A stretch of DNA of 64,000 nt from NCBI GenBank assembly GCA_964554875.1, contig CAZKQJ010000014.1, positions 28,056-92,055 on the forward strand. The letters run 5' to 3'. Within the stretch, counting starts at the first letter, position 1. Each line of letters starts with the position of its first letter. This document shows, in pieces, positions 1-8,714 of this stretch. The notes beneath the pieces are model-generated. The model did no database searches. It was given only the letters and a program-made list of their open reading frames with translations, and had not been told where the DNA came from. This stretch comes from Marispirochaeta sp964554875. GTDB taxonomy: Bacteria > Spirochaetota > Spirochaetia > JC444 > Marispirochaetaceae. The position numbers and the translations under genes are program-made.

Positions 1-2
1 TG

Positions 3-1628
3 GACGCCAAGAGCGGTGAATACCAGCGTTTCAAGGAGCTCATCGATACCCTTCCCCTGCCGGAGGAGGTCCGGGAGCCGGTGGAACGGGAACTCGAAAA
101 GTTCTCCCTTATGGACCCCAACGCCTCGGAGTTCATCGTTACCCGCAACTATCTTGATACCATTGTGTCCCTCCCCTGGGAAGAGCCGAAGCCGGAGGAT
201 TTTGAACTGGAAAAGGCCAGGGAAATCCTCGACGCCGACCACTACGGTCTGGAGGAGGTCAAGGAACGGATCATCGAGTTCCTGGCGGTGCGGAAACTGA
301 AAAAAGACACCAAGGGATCGATTATCTGCCTGGTGGGGGCCCCGGGGGTGGGCAAGACCTCGGTGGGTAAATCCATAGCCAGGGCGCTGAACAAGCAGTT
401 TTTCCGCTTTTCCGTGGGGGGAATGCGGGACGAGGCGGAGATCAAGGGACACCGCCGAACCTACGTCGGTGCCATGCCGGGCAAGATAATCCAGGGCCTC
501 AAGATCGTAAAATCCCGGAACCCGGTATTCATGATCGACGAGATCGACAAGATGGGAGCCAGCTTCCAGGGAGATCCCTCCTCCGCCCTGCTGGAGGTGC
601 TGGACCCGGAACAGAACGTATCCTTCCGGGACAACTACCTGGACCTTCCTTTCGACATTTCCACGGTGCTCTTTATCGTAACCGCCAATACCCTGGATAC
701 GATTCCCCGGCCTCTTCTTGACCGGATGGAGGTTATCCGCCTTTCGGGATACATAGAGCAGGAGAAGATCGCCATCGCCAGCAAGTACATCATTCCCAAA
801 TCCCTCTCCAGGCACGGTCTCAAAAAGAGCCAGGTCCGCTTTACCAAGGCGGCCCTCTCAGGTGTTGCCGTCAACTACGCCAGGGAGGCGGGAATGCGGA
901 ACTACGAGAAGGCGGTGGACAAGATACACCGTAAAATCGCGACCAGGCTGGTGCTGAAGAAGGTGGAACCGCCGGTCAAGATCGACGCCCCTGATCTGGA
1001 GGAGTACCTCAGCAAGCCCATATTCCGGGAGGATGTAAAAAAGCAGGCCGCCGTGCCGGGAACTGCTGTCGGCCTGGCATGGACCAACTTCGGCGGAGAT
1101 ATTCTGGTCATCGAGGCGGTCTCGAACCCGGGGAAAGAGGGCTTCAGAATAACCGGACAGATGGGCAGCGTGATGCAGGAATCCGCGGGAATTGCCTACA
1201 CCTACGCCCGGCACATAGCCGGCCGCTACAAGGTGGAACAGTCCTTTTTTGAAAAGAACCAGATTCATCTTCACATCCCCGCCGGCGCGACCCCCAAGGA
1301 CGGACCCTCCGCCGGGATTACCATGACCGCGGCCCTCATGTCCCTGGCGACCGGGAAAAAGCTCAAGGCCGACTTCGCCATGACCGGGGAACTCTCCCTG
1401 GTAGGAAACGTGCTTCCCATCGGAGGCCTCAAGGAGAAGGTAATCGCCGCCCGGCGAAACAGACTCAAGAAGATTATAATCCCCAAACCCAACGAGAGGG
1501 ACCTGGACGAGATTCCGGAAAAAGTCCGCAAGGGGCTTAACTTCTATCCGGTGGAGCGGATGGAAGAGGTCCTTGATCTGCTGCTTCCCGGAGTCGGTAC
1601 CGATGGAAACAAGAAAGGTAAAGCATGA
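3..1628 (+). CDS. lon: Lon protease (La), 5'-truncated by window edge
   Basis: This is an ATP-dependent cytosolic serine protease that degrades misfolded and regulatory proteins. About 541 residues are visible and the frame is open to the window's left edge, so the N-terminal substrate-binding domain lies outside. The AAA+ module has Walker A GAPGVGKTS (about 335-361) and Walker B VFMIDEID (about 526-550). The C-terminal protease domain has the catalytic Ser in KDGPSAG (codon 1308-1310) and the catalytic Lys in GGLKEK (codon 1431-1433), so the Ser-Lys dyad is intact. The stop overlaps the next start by 4 bases (ATGA), so lon probably heads an operon with the lipoprotein and U32 genes. Identification is firm; only the true start is unseen. 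Confidence 0.97.
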   Translation, partial: DAKSGEYQRFKELIDTLPLPEEVREPVERELEKFSLMDPNASEFIVTRNYLDTIVSLPWEEPKPEDFELEKAREILDADHYGLEEVKERIIEFLAVRKLKKDTKGSIICLVGAPGVGKTSVGKSIARALNKQFFRFSVGGMRDEAEIKGHRRTYVGAMPGKIIQGLKIVKSRNPVFMIDEIDKMGASFQGDPSSALLEVLDPEQNVSFRDNYLDLPFDISTVLFIVTANTLDTIPRPLLDRMEVIRLSGYIEQEKIAIASKYIIPKSLSRHGLKKSQVRFTKAALSGVAVNYAREAGMRNYEKAVDKIHRKIATRLVLKKVEPPVKIDAPDLEEYLSKPIFREDVKKQAAVPGTAVGLAWTNFGGDILVIEAVSNPGKEGFRITGQMGSVMQESAGIAYTYARHIAGRYKVEQSFFEKNQIHLHIPAGATPKDGPSAGITMTAALMSLATGKKLKADFAMTGELSLVGNVLPIGGLKEKVIAARRNRLKKIIIPKPNERDLDEIPEKVRKGLNFYPVERMEEVLDLLLPGVGTDGNKKGKA

Positions 1629-2470
1629 GGCTCTTTATAAAGCTTGCCCTGCTTTTAACGCTGGCTTCGTGCGCGCAGGGAATCGGAGAAGATCCGATTG
1701 AGGCGGTAAAGGATGATGTTGAAACAGCGGCGGCGGATCAGCCGCCCCTCATTCCGGACTTTAGCCTGTCCCGGGACGAACTCGCCCGCTTCGCCGCGGA
1801 CAACGCGGATCCAGAAACGGGTAAGGCCATCATGGCCCGGTCCGCGGAATTTCTGCTCCTGATGCGGGAAATCCTGAAGGAACCGGAGGAGCTTTTTCTG
1901 ATCGCCGACAAAAAGCGTGCCCTCCCGGAGGATTACGAACCGGAGGACCTTGTTGCCCTGACGGAGTTTCCCCTGACTCTTAACCGGAAGGACCTGAGCC
2001 TCCGGGCGCTGATAATACCGGACCTTCTTGCCATGGACCAGGCCGCCAGAAATGAAGGCCGTGTTCTTGTCTACTCCTCAAGTTATCGTTCCTACGACTA
2101 CCAGAAGCAGGTCTATCAGCGCCACGTTGACCAGATGGGACAGGAAGCGGCGGACAGGGTCTCCGCCCGACCGGGGACCAGTCAGCATCAGCTGGGAACC
2201 ACCGTGGACTTCGGTTCCATTACCGACGCTTTTGCCGAAACCCCTGAAGGCCGCTGGCTCAAAGAAAACGCGTGGCGTTTCGGTTTTTCTCTCTCCTATC
2301 CGAAGGGCTATGAGGATTTGACCGGATACGCCTGGGAAAGCTGGCACTACCGCTATATCGGGCGGCCGGCGGCACGTATGACGGAGCTCTTTTTTGGTGG
2401 AATTCAGCATAATTTCCTTTATTTTCTCGATGCCCACCGCGGTTTCTTCCAGAAGCGGCATCTGCCGTGA
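1625..2470 (+). CDS. VanY-like D-alanyl-D-alanine carboxypeptidase lipoprotein (M15B)
   Basis: This is a predicted zinc carboxypeptidase that trims the terminal D-Ala of peptidoglycan stem peptides, acting outside the cytoplasm. The N-terminus is a lipoprotein signal peptide with lipobox LASC (Cys16), so the protein should be membrane-anchored. The M15B signature is visible: SQHQLGTTVDFG supplies H188 and D195, and ESWHYRYIG supplies E238 and H241, giving the expected three zinc ligands and catalytic base. The SSYRSYDYQ segment matches the conserved family region. It overlaps lon and the following U32 gene by 4 bases each. Family assignment is strong; the exact peptide specificity (DD- or LD-carboxypeptidase) is not readable from sequence. 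Confidence 0.88.
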   Translation: MRLFIKLALLLTLASCAQGIGEDPIEAVKDDVETAAADQPPLIPDFSLSRDELARFAADNADPETGKAIMARSAEFLLLMREILKEPEELFLIADKKRALPEDYEPEDLVALTEFPLTLNRKDLSLRALIIPDLLAMDQAARNEGRVLVYSSSYRSYDYQKQVYQRHVDQMGQEAADRVSARPGTSQHQLGTTVDFGSITDAFAETPEGRWLKENAWRFGFSLSYPKGYEDLTGYAWESWHYRYIGRPAARMTELFFGGIQHNFLYFLDAHRGFFQKRHLP

Positions 2471-3687
2471 AGAGTGAACTGCTTGCTCCCGCGGGGAACC
2501 TGGAAAAACTTCGCTATGCCTACAACTACGGAGCCGACGCGGCCTATATCGGTATCAAGGCCTTCTCCCTCCGTGCCAGAGCGGAGAATTTCCACGACGA
2601 AGAGTTTGAAACAATCCGCGGAATCAAGGGCGATCGTAAGCTCTACGCCGCCTTGAATATCTACTTTCACCCCTCGGATATCCGCTCCCTGAAGGAAAAC
2701 CTGGACTATCTCGGGGAGTACCCCCTGGATGCCTTTATCGTCTCCGACCTGGGGGCAGCCCGGCTCCTGGGACAGCGCTTTCCCGATACGCCGCTCCATC
2801 TGTCGACCCAGGCGAACTGCATAAACGGTGAGGCCGTCAAGGTCTACCGGGACCTGGGCTTCCGTCGCATCATCCTGGGACGGGAGACCTCTCTGGCCGA
2901 CATTGAGGAGATTCGCCGGGCTGTTCCGGATATCGAGCTGGAAGCCTTCGTCCATGGAGCCATGTGCCTGGCCTACTCGGGACGATGCTTTTTGAGCGCC
3001 TATATGGCGGGCAGAAGCGCCAACGAGGGGAACTGCTCCCACTCCTGTCGCTGGGACTACCGGGTACTGGAGGAATCCAAGCGCCCCGGAGAGTACTATC
3101 CCGTGGAGACCGGTGAAGGATTTACCACGATCCTCTCATCCAAGGACCTCTGCATGATCGACCATCTGAAGGAGCTGAAGGACGCGGGGGTGGATTCCTT
3201 CAAGATCGAAGGCAGAATGAAATCCATCTACTACACCGCCGTGGTAACCAGGGCCTACCGGAAAGCCCTGGACAGCCTGGAGGGAGAACCCGACCCGGAG
3301 CTTTCCGCCTACAGGGAAGAGCTTTTCAACGTAAGCCACCGGGAGTACTCCACAGGTTTCTACTTCAGTAAAACGGATATAGAGGAGCCCACCCGGACAA
3401 GCTACCAGCGGCGCTACCTGTATCTCGGGAGCCTGGGCAAACAGCACCCGGAACGGACTGATGTATATGAACTGGACGTCAAGAACCAGATCCTGGCGAA
3501 CGACAAAATAGAGTTCATCGGTCCCGACACAGCCTTTCTGCAGGATACCGGTTTTATTTTATTGGATAAAGAGCTGCATCCTGTTGCAAAGGCCGACCAC
3601 GGTTCATACTATTATATACGGACGACCGTTCCGGTAGCGGAAGGCTATATTCTGAGGAAGGCAGCAGGGGACAGTGAAACAGAATGA
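2467..3687 (+). CDS. Peptidase U32 family protein (YegQ/TrhP-like)
   Basis: This 406-residue protein starts with GTG, overlapping the preceding TGA. Its N-terminus (LLAPAGNLEKLRYAYNYGAD) and the signature around residues 159-195 (EAFVHGAMCLAYSGRC, then a GNCSHSC pair) are characteristic of the U32 family. The Cys-rich signature is intact. Members such as E. coli TrhP (YegQ) and RlhA are required for prephenate-dependent hydroxylation of tRNA U34 or 23S rRNA; others are called collagenase-like proteases. Its size resembles TrhP rather than the longer RlhA, so a tRNA-modification role is the best guess, by homology only. It is translationally coupled to its neighbours. Confidence 0.85.
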   Translation: MKSELLAPAGNLEKLRYAYNYGADAAYIGIKAFSLRARAENFHDEEFETIRGIKGDRKLYAALNIYFHPSDIRSLKENLDYLGEYPLDAFIVSDLGAARLLGQRFPDTPLHLSTQANCINGEAVKVYRDLGFRRIILGRETSLADIEEIRRAVPDIELEAFVHGAMCLAYSGRCFLSAYMAGRSANEGNCSHSCRWDYRVLEESKRPGEYYPVETGEGFTTILSSKDLCMIDHLKELKDAGVDSFKIEGRMKSIYYTAVVTRAYRKALDSLEGEPDPELSAYREELFNVSHREYSTGFYFSKTDIEEPTRTSYQRRYLYLGSLGKQHPERTDVYELDVKNQILANDKIEFIGPDTAFLQDTGFILLDKELHPVAKADHGSYYYIRTTVPVAEGYILRKAAGDSETE

Positions 3688-6388
3688 ATTCGCAGAAAGA
3701 TCAGGGAATATCATAACGACGGAGTATTTACAGAAGATTGTCGATCAGCTCTCCGTCCCGATCTATATCATCGATACCGGAACCTATGAGATTATCCAGA
3801 CCAACAACCCGCAGCATATTGAAAAGCTCGGCCGCCCCTGTTACGAGGTCCTGCATGATCTCGATCAGCCGTGCAGCAGCAGCGAGCATATCTGCGGAAT
3901 ACGGGAGTCCTGTGAAAAGAAGGAATCCGTTGTGCACGAACACATCCATACGGCCCCCGACGGGGGACGTCAGATTGTGGAGGTGCATACGCATCCCATT
4001 TTCGATGCAGACGGAGAGGTCTCCCTGGTTATCGAATACTGCTTTGACATTACGGAAAAACAGGAAAACGCCCAGAGTCTGCGCGCTTTTTTTCATGCCA
4101 TAGAACAGAGCCCCATCTCCATCGTCATTACCGACCCCGACGGGAACATAGAATATGTAAACGCCAAATTCAGTCAGACCACAGGCTACTCCGTCGACGA
4201 GGTCCTGGGAGAGAATCCACGGATTCTCAAAGATCCGGAGAAGCCCTCTTCCGACTACCTGCCCATGTGGAATGAGCTGAGCTCGGGGAAAACCTGGAAG
4301 GGAGAGTTCCACAACAGAAGAAAGGACGGAAGTTTCTACTTGGAATCGGCGGTAATAAGCCCGGTTTTCAACGAAAAGAAAGAAATCCAGAACTATATCG
4401 CCCTCAAGGAGGACATAACGCGCCAGAAAACCATGGCGGAGCAGATCCTGCTTCAGTCAAAGGCCATGGATGAATCCACAAGCATCATTACAATCGTGAA
4501 CGCTGAGCATTACGAACTTCCGGTCATCTACGTCAACAGGGCCTTCGAGAAACGTACCGGCTACAGCAGCGGGGAAGTCCTGGGACGGAACCTGCGCTTT
4601 CTTCATGGAGACGACAATCGCCAGGAGGGCCTGAACACCCTGCGCAGGGCAATCCGGGAAGAACAGGCGGCGGACTGTCTGATCCGCAACTACCGCAAAG
4701 ACGGCAGCCTCTTCTGGAATGAACTTACCATTACACCCATGAGGAACGAAAAGGGAGAACTTACCCATTACGTGGGCATATCCAATGATGTTACAGAGTT
4801 CCAGCGTATACAGAAGGAACTCATGGATAGCGAGGAACGGCTGCGCATGAGCCACAGCTTTGCCAAAATAGGTACCTGGGATTACGATATTCCCGGGGGT
4901 GTGCTTCACTGGTCCGAAGGGGTCCCCCCCCTCTTCGGTATCCGGCAGGACCAGTTGAGCATGGACTTTAATGCCTTTCTCGAACTTGTCCACCCCGATG
5001 ACCGGCAGCACCTGAACGAGGAAATACAGAAATGCATGGAGGACCACACGGCTTTCAGGTCGGAATACCGCTGCGTCTGGCCGGATGCCTCCATCCACTG
5101 GCTTCAAGCGGACGGAAACGTGTTCCGGGACGAATCGGACAAACCGGTGAGGATGCTCGGTGTCGTTCAGGATATAACAGGACGTAAAACCGCAGAAAAG
5201 GAGCTGATGATGTCCCGGGAGGAAGCCTACCGGGCGAACAGGGCCAAATCGGAATTTCTTTCCTCCATGAGCCATGAACTCAGAACTCCCATGAACGCCA
5301 TAATCGGATTCAGCCAGCTCCTGGAAATGGATACCTCCCTGAACGATGATCAGCGGGACAATATTCACGAGATACTCAAAGCCGGAAATCACCTGCTGGA
5401 ACTGATAAATGAAGTCCTGGACCTCTCGAAGATTGAACTTGGAAGGGTCGATCTGTCCCTCGAGGCGCTAAACTACAAGAACATTCTGGATGACGTGATG
5501 AAGCTGATCCGTCCAATGGCGAAAAAGAAGGAGATAAGCATCGAGCTGGAAAACCGGGAGGATATTTTCGTAAGTGCTGACCTGACAAGACTCAAGCAGG
5601 TGCTGGTCAATCTTTTTTCCAATGCCGTAAAATATAACAGGGTCGGCGGAAAAATAACTGCAAAGATTACCCGCCATTCGGGGGCGGTACGCTTGTCCAT
5701 ATCCGATACCGGCGAGGGTATTCCCGAGCACAAGCTCAAGGGTCTCTTCGAACCCTTCAACCGTCTTGGGGCCGACCGCAGGGAGATTGAAGGGACGGGA
5801 ATCGGTCTTACCATAAGCAAGCGCCTGGTGGAACTGATGGGCGGGACAATCGGAGTTGAAAGCGTCGTAAGCATGGGAAGTACATTCTGGATCGATCTTA
5901 CAGGCGCGGAAAAACCGGACCATAGTGGTCCCGTTGAAACCGATAAATCCGAACAGGCAGCGCCCCTGAGGGAAATCAGACAGCGGCATACCGTTCTCTA
6001 TATCGAGGATAATCCGTCGAATCTTCGGCTTATGGAACATATTGTCCGCCGTCTGGATCAGGTTACACTCCTCACCAGCCAGATACCCTCCGAGGGACTG
6101 AAACTGGCGGAGACCCATGAACCCGATCTCTTTCTGGTCGACCTTAACCTGCCGGAGATGGATGGCTACGCGGTACTGCAGCATATTCGGAAAAGCCCTT
6201 GGGGAACGGATGTCCCCGTGGTCGCGGTATCCGCCAACGCGATGCCCCAGGACATTCAAAAGGGCCTGTCCGCCGGCTTTACGTTCTATCTGACAAAACC
6301 CCTCGATATTTCAAATACTCTAAAGGTAATAAACGATCTTTTATCCTCCCGGAATGACAGGCAGAACAAAAAGAGCAATGAAATCTGA
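3674..6388 (+). CDS. Hybrid sensor histidine kinase, four PAS domains plus receiver
   Basis: This 904-residue protein has no evident membrane segments, so it is a cytosolic sensor. Order: PAS1 (about 15-120, with a CY..LH...PC-type Cys-rich stretch), PAS2 (about 130-255), PAS3 (about 258-375), PAS4 (about 385-510), HisKA with H534 in SHELRTPMN, HATPase (N-box VNLFSNAVKYN, SDTGEGIP, GTGIGLT) and a C-terminal receiver with D823 (VDLNLPEMDG) and its conserved Lys (LTKP). PAS3 is strongly LOV-like but has L307 where LOV proteins carry the adduct-forming Cys, and S370 where the signalling Gln is expected. The start is GTG with AGGGG just upstream, overlapping the U32 gene. The HD-GYP regulator starts 23 bases downstream and is the likely partner. 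Confidence 0.93.
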   Translation: MKQNEFAERSGNIITTEYLQKIVDQLSVPIYIIDTGTYEIIQTNNPQHIEKLGRPCYEVLHDLDQPCSSSEHICGIRESCEKKESVVHEHIHTAPDGGRQIVEVHTHPIFDADGEVSLVIEYCFDITEKQENAQSLRAFFHAIEQSPISIVITDPDGNIEYVNAKFSQTTGYSVDEVLGENPRILKDPEKPSSDYLPMWNELSSGKTWKGEFHNRRKDGSFYLESAVISPVFNEKKEIQNYIALKEDITRQKTMAEQILLQSKAMDESTSIITIVNAEHYELPVIYVNRAFEKRTGYSSGEVLGRNLRFLHGDDNRQEGLNTLRRAIREEQAADCLIRNYRKDGSLFWNELTITPMRNEKGELTHYVGISNDVTEFQRIQKELMDSEERLRMSHSFAKIGTWDYDIPGGVLHWSEGVPPLFGIRQDQLSMDFNAFLELVHPDDRQHLNEEIQKCMEDHTAFRSEYRCVWPDASIHWLQADGNVFRDESDKPVRMLGVVQDITGRKTAEKELMMSREEAYRANRAKSEFLSSMSHELRTPMNAIIGFSQLLEMDTSLNDDQRDNIHEILKAGNHLLELINEVLDLSKIELGRVDLSLEALNYKNILDDVMKLIRPMAKKKEISIELENREDIFVSADLTRLKQVLVNLFSNAVKYNRVGGKITAKITRHSGAVRLSISDTGEGIPEHKLKGLFEPFNRLGADRREIEGTGIGLTISKRLVELMGGTIGVESVVSMGSTFWIDLTGAEKPDHSGPVETDKSEQAAPLREIRQRHTVLYIEDNPSNLRLMEHIVRRLDQVTLLTSQIPSEGLKLAETHEPDLFLVDLNLPEMDGYAVLQHIRKSPWGTDVPVVAVSANAMPQDIQKGLSAGFTFYLTKPLDISNTLKVINDLLSSRNDRQNKKSNEI

Positions 6389-6411
6389 AGCCAGGAGACA
6401 GAGGAAAGACC

Positions 6412-7476
6412 ATGAATTGCCACCAGGAGCGCTATACATCTTCCCGAATAATGGTTGTCGATGATGAGTTGACCAATCTGAAGCTCGTTCACAAGATCCT
6501 GACCAACTACGGCTATAGCAATATCGAGCTTATATCCGATCCCCGGGAGGTAATCCCGAGATACAGACAATCCCCCCCATGCCTGATCCTTCTGGACCTC
6601 AACATGCCGTTTATGGACGGATACGCGGTGCTGAACGAGCTGAAGCGGTTAGAAGATCCCCTATCCCCGCCGGTCCTTATTTTAACCGCCCAGATAGGGC
6701 AGGAATACCTCTTGAAGGCCTTTGACAATGGGGTCCGGGACTACATAACCAAACCCTTCGACATGTTCGAACTTGCAGCCAGGGTGAGAAACCTGCTGGA
6801 GGTTCACGCCGCCCATCTGCTGATCCACGATGAAAAAAAGGTCCTGGACAATCTGGTCAGGGAACGGACAATGGAACTGATGCAGACCAGGCTCCAGATA
6901 GTCAGAAAGCTCGGCCGGGCGGCTGAATACCGGGACAACGAAACCGGCAGGCACATCCTGCGGGTCAGCCATACCACCGTACTGCTGGCACGGGAGCTTG
7001 GCTGGTCGGAAACTGAGCAGGAAACCCTGCTTCATGCAACTCCCATGCACGACATCGGCAAGATCGGCATTCCCGATTCCATACTCCTGAAGCCGGGAAA
7101 GCTGAATGTCCGGGAGTGGGAACAGATGAAAACACACACCCTTATCGGCGGTCGGATTCTGGAGGGCGACGATTCCGAACTTCTGGACAGGGCCCGTGAA
7201 ATAGCCCTCTCTCACCATGAGTGGTGGGACGGAAGCGGGTACCCACAGGGCCTAGCGGGAGAATCCATTCCTCTGAGCGGCAGAATTGTATCCGTTGCGG
7301 ACGTCTTCGATGCCCTTACATCGGAACGAGTCTACAAGAAGGCCTGGGAAATAGACGAAGCAATGGACTATATCAGAAGCAACAGGGGGCGGCAGTTTGA
7401 TCCGAAACTGGTGGAACTTTTTCTCCGGAATTTTGACGAAATAATGTCGATAGCCGGCCGCTTCAAGGACCCGTGA
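6412..7476 (+). CDS. Response regulator with HD-GYP c-di-GMP phosphodiesterase output
   Basis: This 354-residue RpfG-type regulator has a receiver (about 12-130) with acidic pair D17/D18, phosphoacceptor D62 (LLDLNMP) and K114, then a short helical linker and an HD-GYP domain. The HD-GYP metal and signature residues are present: H213-D214 in MHDIGK, HH at 268-269 and GSGYP at 274-278. An active enzyme hydrolysing cyclic di-GMP is therefore expected. GAGGAAAG lies a few bases before the ATG. It follows the hybrid kinase by 23 bases, so kinase phosphorelay controlling c-di-GMP turnover, and hence motility or adhesion, is the probable circuit. Substrate is inferred from family. Confidence 0.94.
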   Translation: MNCHQERYTSSRIMVVDDELTNLKLVHKILTNYGYSNIELISDPREVIPRYRQSPPCLILLDLNMPFMDGYAVLNELKRLEDPLSPPVLILTAQIGQEYLLKAFDNGVRDYITKPFDMFELAARVRNLLEVHAAHLLIHDEKKVLDNLVRERTMELMQTRLQIVRKLGRAAEYRDNETGRHILRVSHTTVLLARELGWSETEQETLLHATPMHDIGKIGIPDSILLKPGKLNVREWEQMKTHTLIGGRILEGDDSELLDRAREIALSHHEWWDGSGYPQGLAGESIPLSGRIVSVADVFDALTSERVYKKAWEIDEAMDYIRSNRGRQFDPKLVELFLRNFDEIMSIAGRFKDP

Positions 7477-7505
7477 GGTTATAAATGAGAAGGGTCCGCA
7501 TTTTA

Positions 7506-7534
7506 TTGCTAACAATGAAATAATGCCGTATTCT
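7506..7534 (+). promoter_or_regulatory. Sigma-70-type promoter for alcohol dehydrogenase gene
   Basis: TTGCTA (7506-7511) and TATTCT (7529-7534) are separated by exactly 17 bases. The predicted start of transcription falls on or next to the ATG at 7542, leaving essentially no 5' leader. Confidence 0.55.
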
Positions 7535-7541
7535 GATAGGG

Positions 7542-8714
7542 ATGGATTACAGTCTCACGGAAATGAGAAAATTTGTAGCCCCGGAGTTCATTTTCGGGAT
7601 TGATGCCCGAAAAAGGTGTCCCGATTATGTTCGTGCCTTCGGCGGCGGCAAAGTCCTGCTTGTTTCAGACCCGGGCGTAGAAAAGGCAGGCTGGACCGGA
7701 GAGATTGAGGAGCTCCTCCGGCAAAACCGGATTCCCTATGTTCTGTATGATTCTGTCAGTCCCAATCCGCGGGATACCGAGGTCATGCAGGGTGCAGAAT
7801 TCTATCTGCAGAACGACTGCAGCATGATTCTGGTTGTCGGCGGGGGAAGTCCGATGGACTGCGCCAAGGGAATCGGGATAGTCGTTTCCAATGACAGAAA
7901 TATCCTCTCCTTCGAAGGGGTTGATAATGTTCCCGTCCCCATGCCGCCCCTTATCTGTATTCCCACTACCGCAGGAACCTCGGCGGATGTCTCCCAGTTC
8001 GCGATCATTCTGGACAGCAGAAATTCGAACAAGATAGCCATCGTCAGTAAAGGGGTTGTTCCCGATATCAGTCTTATCGATCCGGCCACAACGAAAACCA
8101 TGGACATGGCCCTCAGCGCGGAGACCGGAATGGACGCACTGACCCACGCGGTGGAAGCGTTTGTATCCAATGCCTCCAGCCCGGTTACGGACATGCACGC
8201 CCTCCGGGCCATGGAGTACCTCGCCCTCTATCTGCCCCGGGTTATCCATGAACCCCTGGACAATGTGGTACGATCGGGAATCATGATGGGCAGCCTTCTT
8301 GCCGGACTCGCCTTCTCCAACGCGAGCCTCGGCCTTGTCCACTCCATGGCCCATGCCCTGGGCGGGCTCCTGGATCTGCCCCACGGGCTCTGCAATGCCC
8401 TGCTGCTGGAGCATGTATCCCTCTTTAACTTTAACGTTGCAGCCGAAAGGTACCGCCGGGTTGCTGCAGTCCTTTCCCGCAGGGAACCTGATGATATAGC
8501 AGAGGACAAGATTCCCCTGGTTCTGAAGGAAACCCTGCAGGACCTGCGTGAGCTGTTATGCCTGGGGAGCTCTCTCGATGCCGGACCAGTTGATAAGAAA
8601 ACGGTGAACAAACTGGCTTACCGGGCCCTGAGCGATCCATGTACGGTAACAAACCCGAAAGACGCGGATACGGACGATCTCATTGAAATCTATGAAAAAA
8701 TTCTCCACCCATAA
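7542..8714 (+). CDS. Iron-containing (group III) alcohol dehydrogenase
   Basis: This is a 390-residue NAD(P)-dependent Fe-ADH that interconverts an alcohol and an aldehyde; the family includes propanediol oxidoreductase, butanol dehydrogenases and methanol dehydrogenase. The dinucleotide motif GGGSPMDCAKG is at about 100-110. The four metal ligands are in place: D198 and H202 (GMDALTHAVEAF), H267 (GLVHSMAHALGG) and H281 (LPHGLCNALL). Length is normal for the family. There is no good ribosome-binding site; the -10 box of a promoter is 7 bases before the ATG. A kinase gene overlaps or abuts the 3' end and an AEC permease follows, suggesting a fermentation or redox-linked unit. The physiological substrate cannot be told. 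Confidence 0.93.
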   Translation: MDYSLTEMRKFVAPEFIFGIDARKRCPDYVRAFGGGKVLLVSDPGVEKAGWTGEIEELLRQNRIPYVLYDSVSPNPRDTEVMQGAEFYLQNDCSMILVVGGGSPMDCAKGIGIVVSNDRNILSFEGVDNVPVPMPPLICIPTTAGTSADVSQFAIILDSRNSNKIAIVSKGVVPDISLIDPATTKTMDMALSAETGMDALTHAVEAFVSNASSPVTDMHALRAMEYLALYLPRVIHEPLDNVVRSGIMMGSLLAGLAFSNASLGLVHSMAHALGGLLDLPHGLCNALLLEHVSLFNFNVAAERYRRVAAVLSRREPDDIAEDKIPLVLKETLQDLRELLCLGSSLDAGPVDKKTVNKLAYRALSDPCTVTNPKDADTDDLIEIYEKILHP

